A DNA stretch of 64,000 nucleotides, from contig JBALXQ010000011.1 in assembly GCA_036960565.1 (NCBI GenBank), positions 55,227 to 119,226 on the forward strand, written 5' to 3'. This document shows positions 24,537-33,891 of this stretch, one piece after another. A program made the translations under genes and the position numbers. Position 1 is the stretch's first letter; the number at the start of each line of letters is the position of its first letter. The notes below the pieces were generated by a model. The model did no database searches. It was not told the origin of the DNA and saw nothing but the letters and a program-made list of their open reading frames with translations. Origin of the DNA: Bermanella sp036960565. GTDB taxonomy: Bacteria; Pseudomonadota; Gammaproteobacteria; Pseudomonadales; Oceanobacteraceae.

Positions 24537-25781
24537 ATGCCCCAAAAACCGCTTTCCATTAAACAAGCGATCTTTAACCGCCGCATGCTCATTTGTATGG
24601 CAACCGGGTTTGCCTCAGGCTTGCCACTTTATATCCTTATTCAATTGGTGCCGGCCTGGTTGCGAGATCAAGGCATTGGCTTGAAAGAAATTGGCTTGTT
24701 CAGCCTAATTACTTTTCCATACACCTGGAAATTTATTTGGTCACCGTTGATGGACAGATACTCCCTGCCCTTTTTGGGGTTAAGGCGTGGCTGGATATTA
24801 ATCACCCAAGTGGCAGTAATGTTATGTGTTGGCGCACTGGGTTTATTTAATCCCACTGAAGGTTTACAACCCATCGTATTTTTAGTGGGGGCTGTGGCCT
24901 TTTTTAGTGCCAGTCAGGACATTGTTATTGATGCCTATCGCCGTGAACTATTGCCCGATAATGAACTGGGGCTCGGTACTTCCATACACGCGAATGCCTA
25001 TCGAGTGGCAGGCTTAATACCCGGCTCTTTATCACTCATCCTAGCCGATATCCTTCCCTGGAAAAGCGTGTTTTTTATTACTGCTTTGTTTATGTTAGTG
25101 GGCATCATTATGACACTGATGATTGCAGAGCTTGAACATAAGCATCAACCGGCCACATTAACCGATGCGGTGGTAAAACCATTTATTGAATTTTTCACTC
25201 GCGACGGAGTACGCCAAGCCCTGTGGATTTTATCCTTCATGTTTCTTTATAAACTAGGAGATAACCTGGCAACCGCTCTTTCTACTCCTTTTTATCTAGA
25301 TTTAGGTTTTTCAAAAACACAAATAGGGCTAGTCGCTAAAAATGCGGCGTTATGGCCGGCTGTATTTGGTGGTTTAATCGGTGGGATTCTCATGCTGCGC
25401 ATTGGCATTAATAGAGCCCTTTGGATATTCGGTGCGGTTCAAATTCTTTCGATTCTGGGCTTTGTTATTTTAGCCAAAGCCGGTGCAGTAGTTTGGGTCT
25501 TGGCTGCGGTCATTAGCGTCGAATACCTAGGAGCGGGTTTGGGTACTGCTGCCTTTTTGGCTTTTATTGCCAAGAACGCCTCCAAATCTCACACTGCAAC
25601 TCAACTGGCATTGCTCACAGCCGTTACTGCAATACCACGCACATTTGCTAATGCCACCACGGGTTACATAGTTGAAGCGGTTGGTTGGGAAGATTTCTTC
25701 TATATTTGCACGCTGTGTGCAATTCCAGGAATGCTGGTTTTATTTAAAGTCGCGCCATGGAATACACCAGTGAAGCAGTAA
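24537..25781 (+). CDS. ampG: AmpG family muropeptide permease
   Basis: This 414-residue MFS transporter with about 12 membrane helices imports anhydromuropeptides for cell-wall recycling. The family segments GFASGLPLYILIQLVPAWLR, FPYTWKFIWSPLMDRY and ASQDIVIDAYRRELL are clear. AmpD and AmpE are encoded at 45350-46838, so much of this pathway is in the window, though in separate units. It stands alone here, ending in a 14-bp hairpin. Confidence 0.92.
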   Translation: MPQKPLSIKQAIFNRRMLICMATGFASGLPLYILIQLVPAWLRDQGIGLKEIGLFSLITFPYTWKFIWSPLMDRYSLPFLGLRRGWILITQVAVMLCVGALGLFNPTEGLQPIVFLVGAVAFFSASQDIVIDAYRRELLPDNELGLGTSIHANAYRVAGLIPGSLSLILADILPWKSVFFITALFMLVGIIMTLMIAELEHKHQPATLTDAVVKPFIEFFTRDGVRQALWILSFMFLYKLGDNLATALSTPFYLDLGFSKTQIGLVAKNAALWPAVFGGLIGGILMLRIGINRALWIFGAVQILSILGFVILAKAGAVVWVLAAVISVEYLGAGLGTAAFLAFIAKNASKSHTATQLALLTAVTAIPRTFANATTGYIVEAVGWEDFFYICTLCAIPGMLVLFKVAPWNTPVKQ

Positions 25782-25795
25782 AAAATATATAAACA

Positions 25796-25828
25796 GATAA
25801 TTGAAGGCTTAATGAGCCTTCAATTATC
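25796..25828. terminator. Terminator between converging ampG and yajQ
   Basis: A perfect 14-bp stem, GATAATTGAAGGCT (25796-25809) with AGCCTTCAATTATC (25815-25828), has a 5-base loop. T-rich sequence follows on the minus strand and a short TT-A stretch on the plus. Confidence 0.75.
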
Positions 25829-25834
25829 TTAAAA

Positions 25835-26320
25835 CTAATCTTTAAAGTTCTTAAACTGTAAAGGTAAGGCAATTTCTTCACTGCCTTTCCATAGCGCCAT
25901 AATCTCTTGAAGATCATCACGTTTTTTAGCAGTGACACGAATACTTTCACCCTGAATAGCCGCTTGCGCTTTCATCTTGTTGTCTTTAACCATCTTAACC
26001 ATGATGCGAGTAAGATCTTTATCAAGACCTTCTTTCAGAGTAGCCAGAACTTTTACCTGCTTACCGGCCCCTTGCGCGTCGCCATATTCAACACAGCTAA
26101 CCTTAATGCTGCGTTTAATCAAACAAGCTTCCAATATAGGTTTCATCTGGTCGGTATGAAATTCCTCATTGGCGGTTAAAGTAATCACCCCCTCTTTTAA
26201 TTCAAACGATGCATTGGCACCTTTTAAATCATAACGACGCTCAAGCTCACGGTTTGCTTGATCTACAGCGTTAGTTGCTTCGTGCTTGTCAATTTCAGAA
26301 ACTACATCAAATGATGGCAT
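25835..26320 (-). CDS. yajQ: YajQ family nucleotide-binding protein
   Basis: This 161-residue cytoplasmic protein of the DUF520 family has the N-terminal MPSFDVVSEIDKHEATNAVDQ and two ferredoxin-like halves. In Xanthomonas and Pseudomonas relatives it binds cyclic di-GMP and acts with transcription factors. TTATATGGGAGGCAACC gives a strong ribosome site. It is monocistronic. Together with the PilZ protein at 43983 it could be another c-di-GMP effector, but that is inference. Confidence 0.93.
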   Translation of the reverse strand: MPSFDVVSEIDKHEATNAVDQANRELERRYDLKGANASFELKEGVITLTANEEFHTDQMKPILEACLIKRSIKVSCVEYGDAQGAGKQVKVLATLKEGLDKDLTRIMVKMVKDNKMKAQAAIQGESIRVTAKKRDDLQEIMALWKGSEEIALPLQFKNFKD

Positions 26321-26483
26321 GGTTGCCTCCCATATAAGTTCGTAAAGTTTACTGACTGCAATTTTAACCAGCCACGTAAAAAATTCATGTTTTATTTATC
26401 AGTAATTCATTCTTGGCTGAAAATTGGCCAATTTGAGCCTGCTATCTACTGGCAAACAAGCCCTCATGAGCTATTTTTAAAGA

Positions 26484-27425
26484 ATGGATAAAAAAATAGG
26501 CTTGGATCTGGCCAATCAACATTATTACATTCAAATTTCCAGCTCGGCTCATACCAGCATTTTTAGCTCAGTATTTGCTATGGATTATTTATTACAGCTC
26601 CTTCAAAAGCAGGAATCCATAGAGCTTTATGGCTATTGTTTTTTCCCTGACAAGATTCACTTATTAGTGCTTAGTAAAACTCAACCCAGTAACTGGCTTG
26701 AGTTTCTGTTGGTGCAATATAGCCAATGGCATCAGGAAATTAGCAGCGACAGTGGCTATGTGTTTGATGATGAAAATTGTCAATTGGTCCTAGTGCAACC
26801 AAAATTCCTGCGCAGAACATTACACCATGTGCATAATTTGCCTGTTACCAACAAACTCTGCAGCACTTGCGATCAATATTTGTACAGCTCCTATCACGAC
26901 TATTTGGATAATCAAGATACAGGTATCAACACCAACCCTATATTAACCTTACTTTCCCCCCATAGTGCCCAGCGTGTACGACGCTTCCATGACTACATGG
27001 CAGGGAATAAGTCCGGTAATGATAAAAAAATTGAGCAAGGGAATCATGACTATTATCTAGCCTATGCCGACACGGCCTATCTAACCCGTGCCATGTCTAG
27101 CTACCACCAGCCGTATTCTCAAGATATTGAAAAACACCTGAAAAGCCTTTGGCAAAAATGTGTATTAACGCTAACCGAGATAACACAGCTTGAAAGCAAT
27201 ACGGTACTAGGGATCAGCCGTCACCACAGCTTACCCGATGCCCAGTTCCTATTGGCTTGGTTATTTATTAATGTGGCGCAAGGGCCTGTATATTATGCAT
27301 CCAAATGCTTGGCTGTAGATGAAGCCACTTTACAGCTGAAAATAAAGTCTATTACCCTTCACCATCCAAAATCCTATTTGCAGCACATTTCCCTTGCCTG
27401 GCACGAGTCCGCCACGCCAGCATAA
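26484..27425 (+). CDS. Degenerate Y1 (RAYT-like) transposase-related protein
   Basis: This 313-residue protein resembles REP-associated tyrosine transposases over its first 140 residues. YGYCFFPDKIHLLVL (about 49-63) sits where active members have a His-x-His metal site; here the first His is Lys57. LHHVHNLPV sits where active members have a YIxxNPV helix, so the catalytic Tyr is His. SSYHDYLDN matches the following SSY block. The C-terminal 160 residues do not resemble a known domain. The full-length open frame with lost catalytic residues suggests a domesticated nucleic-acid-binding protein. Confidence 0.55.
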   Translation: MDKKIGLDLANQHYYIQISSSAHTSIFSSVFAMDYLLQLLQKQESIELYGYCFFPDKIHLLVLSKTQPSNWLEFLLVQYSQWHQEISSDSGYVFDDENCQLVLVQPKFLRRTLHHVHNLPVTNKLCSTCDQYLYSSYHDYLDNQDTGINTNPILTLLSPHSAQRVRRFHDYMAGNKSGNDKKIEQGNHDYYLAYADTAYLTRAMSSYHQPYSQDIEKHLKSLWQKCVLTLTEITQLESNTVLGISRHHSLPDAQFLLAWLFINVAQGPVYYASKCLAVDEATLQLKIKSITLHHPKSYLQHISLAWHESATPA

Positions 27426-27515
27426 AGTTTCAGCAAGTTTAAATTTGAATACGCTCAATCACCCTAATTGCGTTATATTATTGGCTTTATACTTCAATTA
27501 CGTTGTTGCAAATTC

Positions 27516-28394
27516 ATGTTACCAATACATATATTAGGCACAGGTGCCATGGCCTGCTTATGGGCCAGCTATTTCACAGAGCAACATAGTCTAAATTTTA
27601 TTGGCCGCTCCCTTGGAAAGGAGATGTTTCGTTTTACGTTAAAACCCCAAAACAAAACAATTGAAGGACATTACTTCAGCGCCCAAAACCTAAATACCCC
27701 CATAGAACATTTAATAGTCGCCACCAAGGCATTTGATGCCCAATCCGCTGTGGAAAGTATTCAACATTGCCTTAGCCCTAATGCCCAAATTTTACTATTA
27801 CAAAATGGCATGGGCAGCCAACAGAGTATCGCTCAAAAATTTGATCATTATGGTGTTTACGCGTGCAGTTCAACCGAAGGGGCTTACAAAACAAATGCTC
27901 ATACCTTAGTGCATGCAGGAAAAGGCATTAATAATATTGGCCCAATGAATGACAAGGCCGATAAAAGTAGATTAAGGCAATGGCTACCTGAAAGCGGTTA
28001 TCAATGGCACGACCATATTGAAACTATATTATGGAAAAAACTTTTTATTAATGGAGCTATTAATCCACTAACACTTTTATACAGGTGTAAAAATGGAGAG
28101 CTTATCAAGCAAGATTATATGCGCCAGCACATGATTGAAATTTGCAGTGAGCTGGACCTCTTATTAGACAGGTTGCCACTTAAGTTAGCACCAGCTTTTT
28201 CCATGGCAGAAGAGATATGCATGAGTACTGCCAATAATTTTAGCTCCATGAACCAGGATGGTAAAAACAACAGGCCAACAGAAATTGATTTTATTACCGG
28301 CTACCTTGTAAATAAATGCACTGAATTAGCGATTCCATGTCCTAAAAATTTGCAGCTATTGGAAAAGGTAAAACAACTAAATCTTGGCCACTAA
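27516..28394 (+). CDS. panE: 2-dehydropantoate 2-reductase
   Basis: This 292-residue ketopantoate reductase makes pantoate from ketopantoate with NADPH for coenzyme A synthesis. The nucleotide-binding start is IHILGTGAMACLWASYF. The later LLLQNGMG, the WKKLFINGAINPLTLLY block with the catalytic Lys, and a C-terminal PTEIDFITGYLV with its substrate-site residues are all present. The ATG at 27516 was chosen because it directly precedes the Rossmann strand. It is 57 bp upstream of the histidine kinase. Confidence 0.88.
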   Translation: MLPIHILGTGAMACLWASYFTEQHSLNFIGRSLGKEMFRFTLKPQNKTIEGHYFSAQNLNTPIEHLIVATKAFDAQSAVESIQHCLSPNAQILLLQNGMGSQQSIAQKFDHYGVYACSSTEGAYKTNAHTLVHAGKGINNIGPMNDKADKSRLRQWLPESGYQWHDHIETILWKKLFINGAINPLTLLYRCKNGELIKQDYMRQHMIEICSELDLLLDRLPLKLAPAFSMAEEICMSTANNFSSMNQDGKNNRPTEIDFITGYLVNKCTELAIPCPKNLQLLEKVKQLNLGH

Positions 28395-28451
28395 TGGCAT
28401 CTCATGTAACCTCATTATCCTGATACCTTATAATAATTAAAGTCGGTCACC

Positions 28452-30425
28452 ATGCGCCAATTTTTTCGTCAGCTAAAGGTTCGACATAAAGTATTTGTAT
28501 TGCTCGCTATTGCCATGATTGGCATTTCAGTATTGAACGTTATTAGTAATATTTGGCTTGCTTCACAGAACCCTATACAACAACATATTGCAGCACTTAC
28601 CCCCTTATTACACGGCCCTAATAAGCAAACGCTCAACAGTCAAAACTGGCAAGATTATTTAAACAGCCAGCAATCCCTGTTCACCATAACCGGTGCTGCT
28701 ATTTATAATAGTGACGGCCACTTAATCAATTCTACTCAAAATGTGTTTCCATCTCATTTAAGCCAAATTAGCTTAGCTCAATTGGATAGCAATACAGTTT
28801 TATTGCCAGGTCCAAAGTTTACTTTAATGGTTAAAGTAACCGCCCATATCACCCGTATATTTCTCTTTGAAGTGGTGATTATAAGCTTGGTTTTATTACT
28901 GGCCGGTTTCACCCTCATATGGATTATTCTCTATTTTGTAAATCGTTTGATCGTTCGACCCATTTTTTCTTTAACACAAACCACCAATGAAATTGCAATG
29001 GAACAGAATTATTCATTAAGAGCCAATAGATTTTATCCTGATGAAGTAGGAACGCTGGCAGAGAATTTTAACTACATGCTCAATCGCATCGAGCAAGCGG
29101 ATCAAATGTTACGCCAGGAAAAAGAAAAAGCCGAACAAGCAAGGCAGCGGGCGTTAGAACTTTCTAAAAAAATGCATGAAAGCAATGAGCGTTTGGGGTT
29201 TGAAGTTAAGGTTCGCGCAAAAGTGGAACATAAATTAACGGACTTCCAACATTATTTAAATAACATCATTGATTCTATGCCTAGCGCCATTATTGCTATA
29301 GACAAAGAGCTTACGATTACCCAGTGGAACAAAGAGGCAACGCACATAACCGGCACCAGCCGAGACGATTCTATTTATCAAGCTTTGGAAGAGTCTTGTG
29401 ATTTTTTACTGCCATATCTATCGCTGATTACAAACTCCCTTGAAAAACACATTATCAATAAAGCAGAGCGGGTGACTTATATAAATAATAATTACACTCG
29501 TTTTTTAGACATCACTATTTATCCATTATTAGATACTTCTCGTTTGGGGGCCGTAATACGCATTGATGATGTTACCCAGCGCACCCAGATGGAGGACATG
29601 ATGGTACAGTCGGAAAAGATGATGTCTCTGGGTGGGCTGGCCGCTGGTATGGCCCATGAGATAAACAACCCCCTAGGAGCCATAGTCCATACAGTACAAA
29701 ATATTAAACGCAGACTAAACCCAGCACTTAAAAAGAACATCGACAAGGCTCAACTATTGGGCAGCAATATTGAGCAAGTTTGTGCTTATGCAGAGCAGCG
29801 AGAAATATTTAAGTTTTTAGAAAATATTGCACAGGCAGGAGAGCGCGCTTCAACCATTGTGAGTAACATGCTGCAGTTTAGTAGACAAAGTTCAAAGAAC
29901 TTACAACCACAAAGCCTGCACCATATTATTGACCGTGCCATCAGTATTGCTAAAAATGAATATAGTCTAAGCAGCGGTTATGACTTTAAAGGCATAGATC
30001 TAGTAAAAGATTTTGACTTTACTTTACCCGACGTACCTTGCATCCCATCTGAATTGGAACAAGTAATTTTAAATCTGCTAAAAAATGCCTCCCAAGCTTT
30101 ATTGGAATTTAAGCCTCAAAACAAAATTGACCCGGATTGGATTAGCCAGATAAAGATTCAAACCAAGAAAACGCAGAAAATGGCTGAAATCACAATTGAA
30201 GATAACGGCCCAGGCATGGACGAAGAAACCACTCGCCACATATTTGAACCCTTCTTTACCACCAAGGAAGTAGGCTTGGGCACTGGGCTTGGTTTATCGG
30301 TTTCATTCTTTATCATAGCCAACCATCATGCCGGGCACATGCGAGTAAGCAGTAGCCCAGGAAGAGGGGCTCGCTTTATTATTAGCCTGCCGCTTTCTAC
30401 CACGCCCACCAATGAGGAGAGCTAA
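28452..30425 (+). CDS. Membrane sensor histidine kinase with HAMP and PAS domains
   Basis: The 657-residue protein has TM1 (about 15-34), a periplasmic sensor of about 95 residues, TM2 (about 138-162), a HAMP domain (about 165-215), a coiled coil, and a PAS domain (about 270-375, IDSMPSAIIAIDKEL). Next come the phospho-acceptor region with His402 (MAHEINNPLG) and the ATPase domain with NLLKNASQAL, DNGPGMD and TGLGLSVS. The His-Glu-Ile-Asn-Asn-Pro box is typical of NtrB/DctB-like kinases. No response regulator is adjacent, so it is an orphan here. Confidence 0.92.
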   Translation: MRQFFRQLKVRHKVFVLLAIAMIGISVLNVISNIWLASQNPIQQHIAALTPLLHGPNKQTLNSQNWQDYLNSQQSLFTITGAAIYNSDGHLINSTQNVFPSHLSQISLAQLDSNTVLLPGPKFTLMVKVTAHITRIFLFEVVIISLVLLLAGFTLIWIILYFVNRLIVRPIFSLTQTTNEIAMEQNYSLRANRFYPDEVGTLAENFNYMLNRIEQADQMLRQEKEKAEQARQRALELSKKMHESNERLGFEVKVRAKVEHKLTDFQHYLNNIIDSMPSAIIAIDKELTITQWNKEATHITGTSRDDSIYQALEESCDFLLPYLSLITNSLEKHIINKAERVTYINNNYTRFLDITIYPLLDTSRLGAVIRIDDVTQRTQMEDMMVQSEKMMSLGGLAAGMAHEINNPLGAIVHTVQNIKRRLNPALKKNIDKAQLLGSNIEQVCAYAEQREIFKFLENIAQAGERASTIVSNMLQFSRQSSKNLQPQSLHHIIDRAISIAKNEYSLSSGYDFKGIDLVKDFDFTLPDVPCIPSELEQVILNLLKNASQALLEFKPQNKIDPDWISQIKIQTKKTQKMAEITIEDNGPGMDEETTRHIFEPFFTTKEVGLGTGLGLSVSFFIIANHHAGHMRVSSSPGRGARFIISLPLSTTPTNEES

Positions 30426-30525
30426 GCAGGTATAGAATTATTTTAATAAAATATGTCTAGTTTTTAGACTGTTTTCGCCCACTTCTTGACCTTTAACCAG
30501 TCCTTTCGTACTATTGCCGCGAATT

Positions 30526-30720
30526 TTAGGTGCCTAAGTCTTGATCAACCAGAATGATCAGAGATGAGGGTTAAACGGGAAACTGGTTAAAAGCTGTCAA
30601 TTCAGCTTAATTCCAGTGCTGCCCCCGCAACGGTAATCGATTTAATTGCACATCAATGATGTGCAATTTTAAGCAAGGCTATTTTCTTTGTTTAAATCGT
30701 AAGCCCGGAACCGGCCTAAT
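30526..30720 (+). ncRNA. Cobalamin riboswitch
   Basis: The aptamer elements occur in order: GGTGCC (about 30529), GGGTTAAACGGGAAACTGGT, the core GCTGCCCCCGCAACGGTAA, a peripheral hairpin (TTGCACATC/GATGTGCAA), and the B12 box AAGCCCGGAACCGGCC near the 3' end. It lies upstream of the btuB-like gene and should lower its expression when adenosylcobalamin is plentiful. It fills most of the gene-free 30426-30792 stretch. Confidence 0.92.
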
Positions 30721-30740
30721 TAGATATTAACGTAGTTGCG

Positions 30741-30765
30741 GTGGGCGACTGAGTGAAGCGCCCGC
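30741..30765 (+). promoter_or_regulatory. Candidate riboswitch expression-platform hairpin
   Basis: GTGGGCG (30741-30747) and CGCCCGC (30759-30765) pair with one G-U. No T run follows, so control is more likely at translation initiation than by intrinsic termination. The GTG start codon is 28 bases downstream. Confidence 0.4.
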
Positions 30766-30792
30766 ATTGGCTTTCCTCACGCCTAGCCCCCA

Positions 30793-32661
30793 GTGGTTAG
30801 CATTATCAATATATTACGACCCAATATAATTTCTTTAATATATTTCACTGTCATCAGTGCTTTATGCTGCCTGACGGTTAATGCTAATGAAACCGAACTG
30901 GATACGCTTCAGGTATACGATCAAACCTCCAATTATGACTCTCAGCGCATAACCTTATCTTCCCAGGATTATGCGTTTGGAGACCTTACATCAGTATTAG
31001 GCAGGACTCCTGGTTTTCAAATACAAACTTCCGGTGGCTTTGGTGCCTATTCTAGTTTTACCTTCCGAGGCTCCACTGCTCGCTCTGTTGCCGTGTATTT
31101 TGATGGCGTAAAAGTAAATGACCCACTAACAGGGGACATTAATCTATCCACTTTCCCACTTTGGTCACTGCAATCTGTTGATATATACAAAGCCATAGTA
31201 CCGGCCCATCTTGCCAATAATTCAGGCACGGCTGTTATGAATTTAAATAGCCAGTCCATTGATGATAAGCAAGAGCTAAAGGTAAGTGGTGGAAGCTTTG
31301 GCTATAGTACTGTTGCTGGAAATATTTCAGGCTCAAATTATTTATTGAGTGCTGAATGGCTAACTGCAGACAATGAATTTGAATACACCCATAACAACCA
31401 AACGCCATTAAATAGTGACGATGACTACTCAACTAACCGCTTAAACAATCAAGTAAAAAGAAACTTTGCGCTTATTAAAGGACAAGAGAAACTTGCTGAA
31501 TCTACACTTAATTTAATGGCTATTCATCGCCAATATGAAACAGGAGTTGGCAATAACTTAAATCATGCAAGAAGCGCTAACCTCCAGCAAAGTTCGACTC
31601 TGATCTCAACCAATCTATCTAGTAAACATTGGCAAATATACCTGAATGGAGACTTCGCTAAACACAGCTATGATGACAGCGAGAATGAGATTGGCCTATC
31701 AAAAGACTCTCAAGATATAAAATATAATAAATATGAAGCTAAGGTTGTTAATCTAATTGAATTTAAGAATATTCATTCAACTTTATCAGTACAAACTCAT
31801 CAGGAAACCACCAGAAAAGAAGATCTCATAGATGACACTCTATCAAGCAATAAAATTACAGCTGATTACTTTTCTATCGCACACAATCTTTCGTTAAATC
31901 AAAATATTAAATTCAACAACTCTTGGTTGAAAAGAATAGAAAGTGACGACACCTATCAAACTTACAACTCCAGCCTTGGCTATTCCTTTACTAATAATAG
32001 CTGGCTTCGGTCCGACATATCCATCTCGAAAAAATCTAGGCTCCCCACAATTTCAGAGCTGTATTTAAATCAAGGTAATATAATTGCGAACCCAGATTTA
32101 GAACCTGAAAAGTTTTATGAAGTAAACTCGCAAACCAAATTCAACTTTTCACATATTGGCGGAGCAATCGATTTTTATATAAGAGACTCTAAAGATACAA
32201 TTATCTATAGCTATGATGCTCGTGGTGTGGGCCGGGCTACCAATGAAGGTAAGTCTCAAATAATGGGACTAGAAACTATGGCATACTGGCATATAGGTAA
32301 ATTTGAAATAAATTGGGGGCTTGAGTTAGTCGATAGCAAAAACATTTCAGGTATGAAATCTAACAATGATAAAAAGTTGCCCGCTTTTTTTCATGCATCT
32401 CAATATGTAAGTCTATCTTACTGGATTAATCAGTTAAGCCTTGGCATTGCCAATCAGCGTCAATCCGATATGTATTATGACACTGCCAATTCCGTTAAAG
32501 CACCAGATCAAGATATCTGGAGTATCAGTGCGAATTTTCAACACTATCCATGGCAACTGGGTGTGCGCATTAATAATATCTTCGATAAATACTACACCGG
32601 ATTTAAGACCGAACCCTTACCAGGCCGAACTTACATCTTTACCTTTTCAATTTCTAATTAG
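30793..32661 (+). CDS. btuB: BtuB-like TonB-dependent cobalamin receptor
   Basis: This 622-residue outer-membrane receptor imports vitamin B12 with TonB energy. It has a signal peptide (about 1-31), a possible TonB box near DTLQVYD, and a plug (about 50-155) with FTFRGSTARSVAVYFDGVKVND. The 22-strand-type barrel ends in RTYIFTFSISN. The start is GTG at 30793: a stop codon lies nine bases upstream and no ATG precedes the signal peptide. The riboswitch directly upstream makes the substrate assignment strong. The sequence is more divergent than enterobacterial BtuB. Confidence 0.88.
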   Translation: MVSIINILRPNIISLIYFTVISALCCLTVNANETELDTLQVYDQTSNYDSQRITLSSQDYAFGDLTSVLGRTPGFQIQTSGGFGAYSSFTFRGSTARSVAVYFDGVKVNDPLTGDINLSTFPLWSLQSVDIYKAIVPAHLANNSGTAVMNLNSQSIDDKQELKVSGGSFGYSTVAGNISGSNYLLSAEWLTADNEFEYTHNNQTPLNSDDDYSTNRLNNQVKRNFALIKGQEKLAESTLNLMAIHRQYETGVGNNLNHARSANLQQSSTLISTNLSSKHWQIYLNGDFAKHSYDDSENEIGLSKDSQDIKYNKYEAKVVNLIEFKNIHSTLSVQTHQETTRKEDLIDDTLSSNKITADYFSIAHNLSLNQNIKFNNSWLKRIESDDTYQTYNSSLGYSFTNNSWLRSDISISKKSRLPTISELYLNQGNIIANPDLEPEKFYEVNSQTKFNFSHIGGAIDFYIRDSKDTIIYSYDARGVGRATNEGKSQIMGLETMAYWHIGKFEINWGLELVDSKNISGMKSNNDKKLPAFFHASQYVSLSYWINQLSLGIANQRQSDMYYDTANSVKAPDQDIWSISANFQHYPWQLGVRINNIFDKYYTGFKTEPLPGRTYIFTFSISN

Positions 32662-32668
32662 GAATAAT

Positions 32669-33835
32669 ATGAACAAATTAGTGGTTACCAGCCTAACAGC
32701 GGCCTTACTTGGAGGCTGCCTAGATATAGATAGCAATGATACTAGAACCGCCCCTCTAGAAAATGCAGCAATACTTACCGTCAACTCTGACAACTCAAGT
32801 TCAGATCTAGTGGCAGTTGGCAATGATTATGAGTCTTTTGAAAGTTTAAACCCCCAAGCGTTTAGTGATGTTGTCCTATCTGCAAGTGATAACTCTGTAT
32901 ATTTAATAAATCGTTTTGGCCAGAACAATATAATAAAGTATAACTCAGAAGAAATGGGTTATGTAGACTGGCAATACAGCACCAACAATCCTGATATTGC
33001 TAATCAAGAAAGTAATCCTTATCAAATTATTGAGAAGTCTTCCGAGAGTGCTTATATATTACGATATAACACAGGAGAAATTTGGCAGGTTAATCCAAGT
33101 GCTGAATCGGATTCAGAATTTAAAATTGCAGAGATAGATTTATCCAGCTTTGATAGCGATGGCATTCCTGAAATGGTGGCTGCAACTCTTTACAATGATA
33201 TTTTATATATTGCCTTGCAACGGTTAACCTTTTATAAATCTGATAACGACAGTTTTTTAATTGCTATCGATACAAGTAATAATAGCTTCATTGACCTATC
33301 TGAAAACGATGATAATACTACTGCCATGGCCTTAAATGTACGTAACCCAAAAGAGCTTAAGCTTGTTGATAACGAGCTATACGTTGTAGGTGTTGGCCGC
33401 TATGCCGTTACTGACTGGAATACAGGGGAGCTATTGGAAGCAACTGAATACACAGGCGGCATTGAAAAAATAAACCTAGATTCACTTACAAGCGAAACTA
33501 TTGTTGATGATGGTGACCAGGATACTCATCCTTATGGGCAGATTTATTCTGTTTCAGTATCTGGCACTGACTTAGTATTTACCGGTTACAATGCTTGGGG
33601 CAACCTTAATACCTACATTAAAATAGGTGACACCTCACCTGTCATTTTCGATGAAGATATTAATGGTGAAGATATTCGATTTGCCAAATTTGACCCTAGC
33701 GGACAACTTTGGGTAGGCATAGCAGATGCTGTTAACCCTAGGACCCTTGTCTACAGCAAAAATGAAAATAACGAATACGAAGTCGTACAGACTGTGTTAA
33801 CAACATTATTACCAAGTGATATTATATTTAAGTAA
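32669..33835 (+). CDS. Propeller-like surface lipoprotein of the B12 uptake operon
   Basis: The ATG at 32669, preceded by GGAATAAT, gives 388 residues with a lipoprotein leader (lipobox LLGGC, Cys17). The mature part has repeated strand blocks of a beta-propeller kind: SVYLINRFGQNNIIKYN, AYILRYNTGEIWQVNP, LYIALQRL, ELYVVGVGRY, DLVFTGYNAWG, QLWVGIAD. It follows btuB by 7 bp under the same riboswitch. The arrangement recalls Bacteroides BtuG, a propeller lipoprotein that captures B12 for BtuB. That comparison is inference; no B12-site residue was identified. Confidence 0.65.
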   Translation: MNKLVVTSLTAALLGGCLDIDSNDTRTAPLENAAILTVNSDNSSSDLVAVGNDYESFESLNPQAFSDVVLSASDNSVYLINRFGQNNIIKYNSEEMGYVDWQYSTNNPDIANQESNPYQIIEKSSESAYILRYNTGEIWQVNPSAESDSEFKIAEIDLSSFDSDGIPEMVAATLYNDILYIALQRLTFYKSDNDSFLIAIDTSNNSFIDLSENDDNTTAMALNVRNPKELKLVDNELYVVGVGRYAVTDWNTGELLEATEYTGGIEKINLDSLTSETIVDDGDQDTHPYGQIYSVSVSGTDLVFTGYNAWGNLNTYIKIGDTSPVIFDEDINGEDIRFAKFDPSGQLWVGIADAVNPRTLVYSKNENNEYEVVQTVLTTLLPSDIIFK

Positions 33836-33840
33836 CCCAT

Positions 33841-33870
33841 AAAAAGGCCGAGCAGTGCTCGGCCTTTTTT
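33841..33870. terminator. Bidirectional terminator
   Basis: AGGCCGAGC/GCTCGGCCT (33845-33853 and 33857-33865) with an AGT loop is flanked by As and Ts. It can end both the B12 operon and the converging chemoreceptor gene. Confidence 0.9.
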
Positions 33871-33891
33871 TATTTTCCTATACTAAACAAA

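Noticed and set aside
26484..27425. Active transposase or insertion sequence
   Set aside because: Catalytic His and Tyr positions are substituted and no terminal repeats or target duplication were seen.
32441..32668. N-terminal extension of the propeller-like lipoprotein into btuB
   Set aside because: It is only an alternative frame of the btuB end; the ATG at 32669 has a ribosome site and starts a proper lipoprotein leader.
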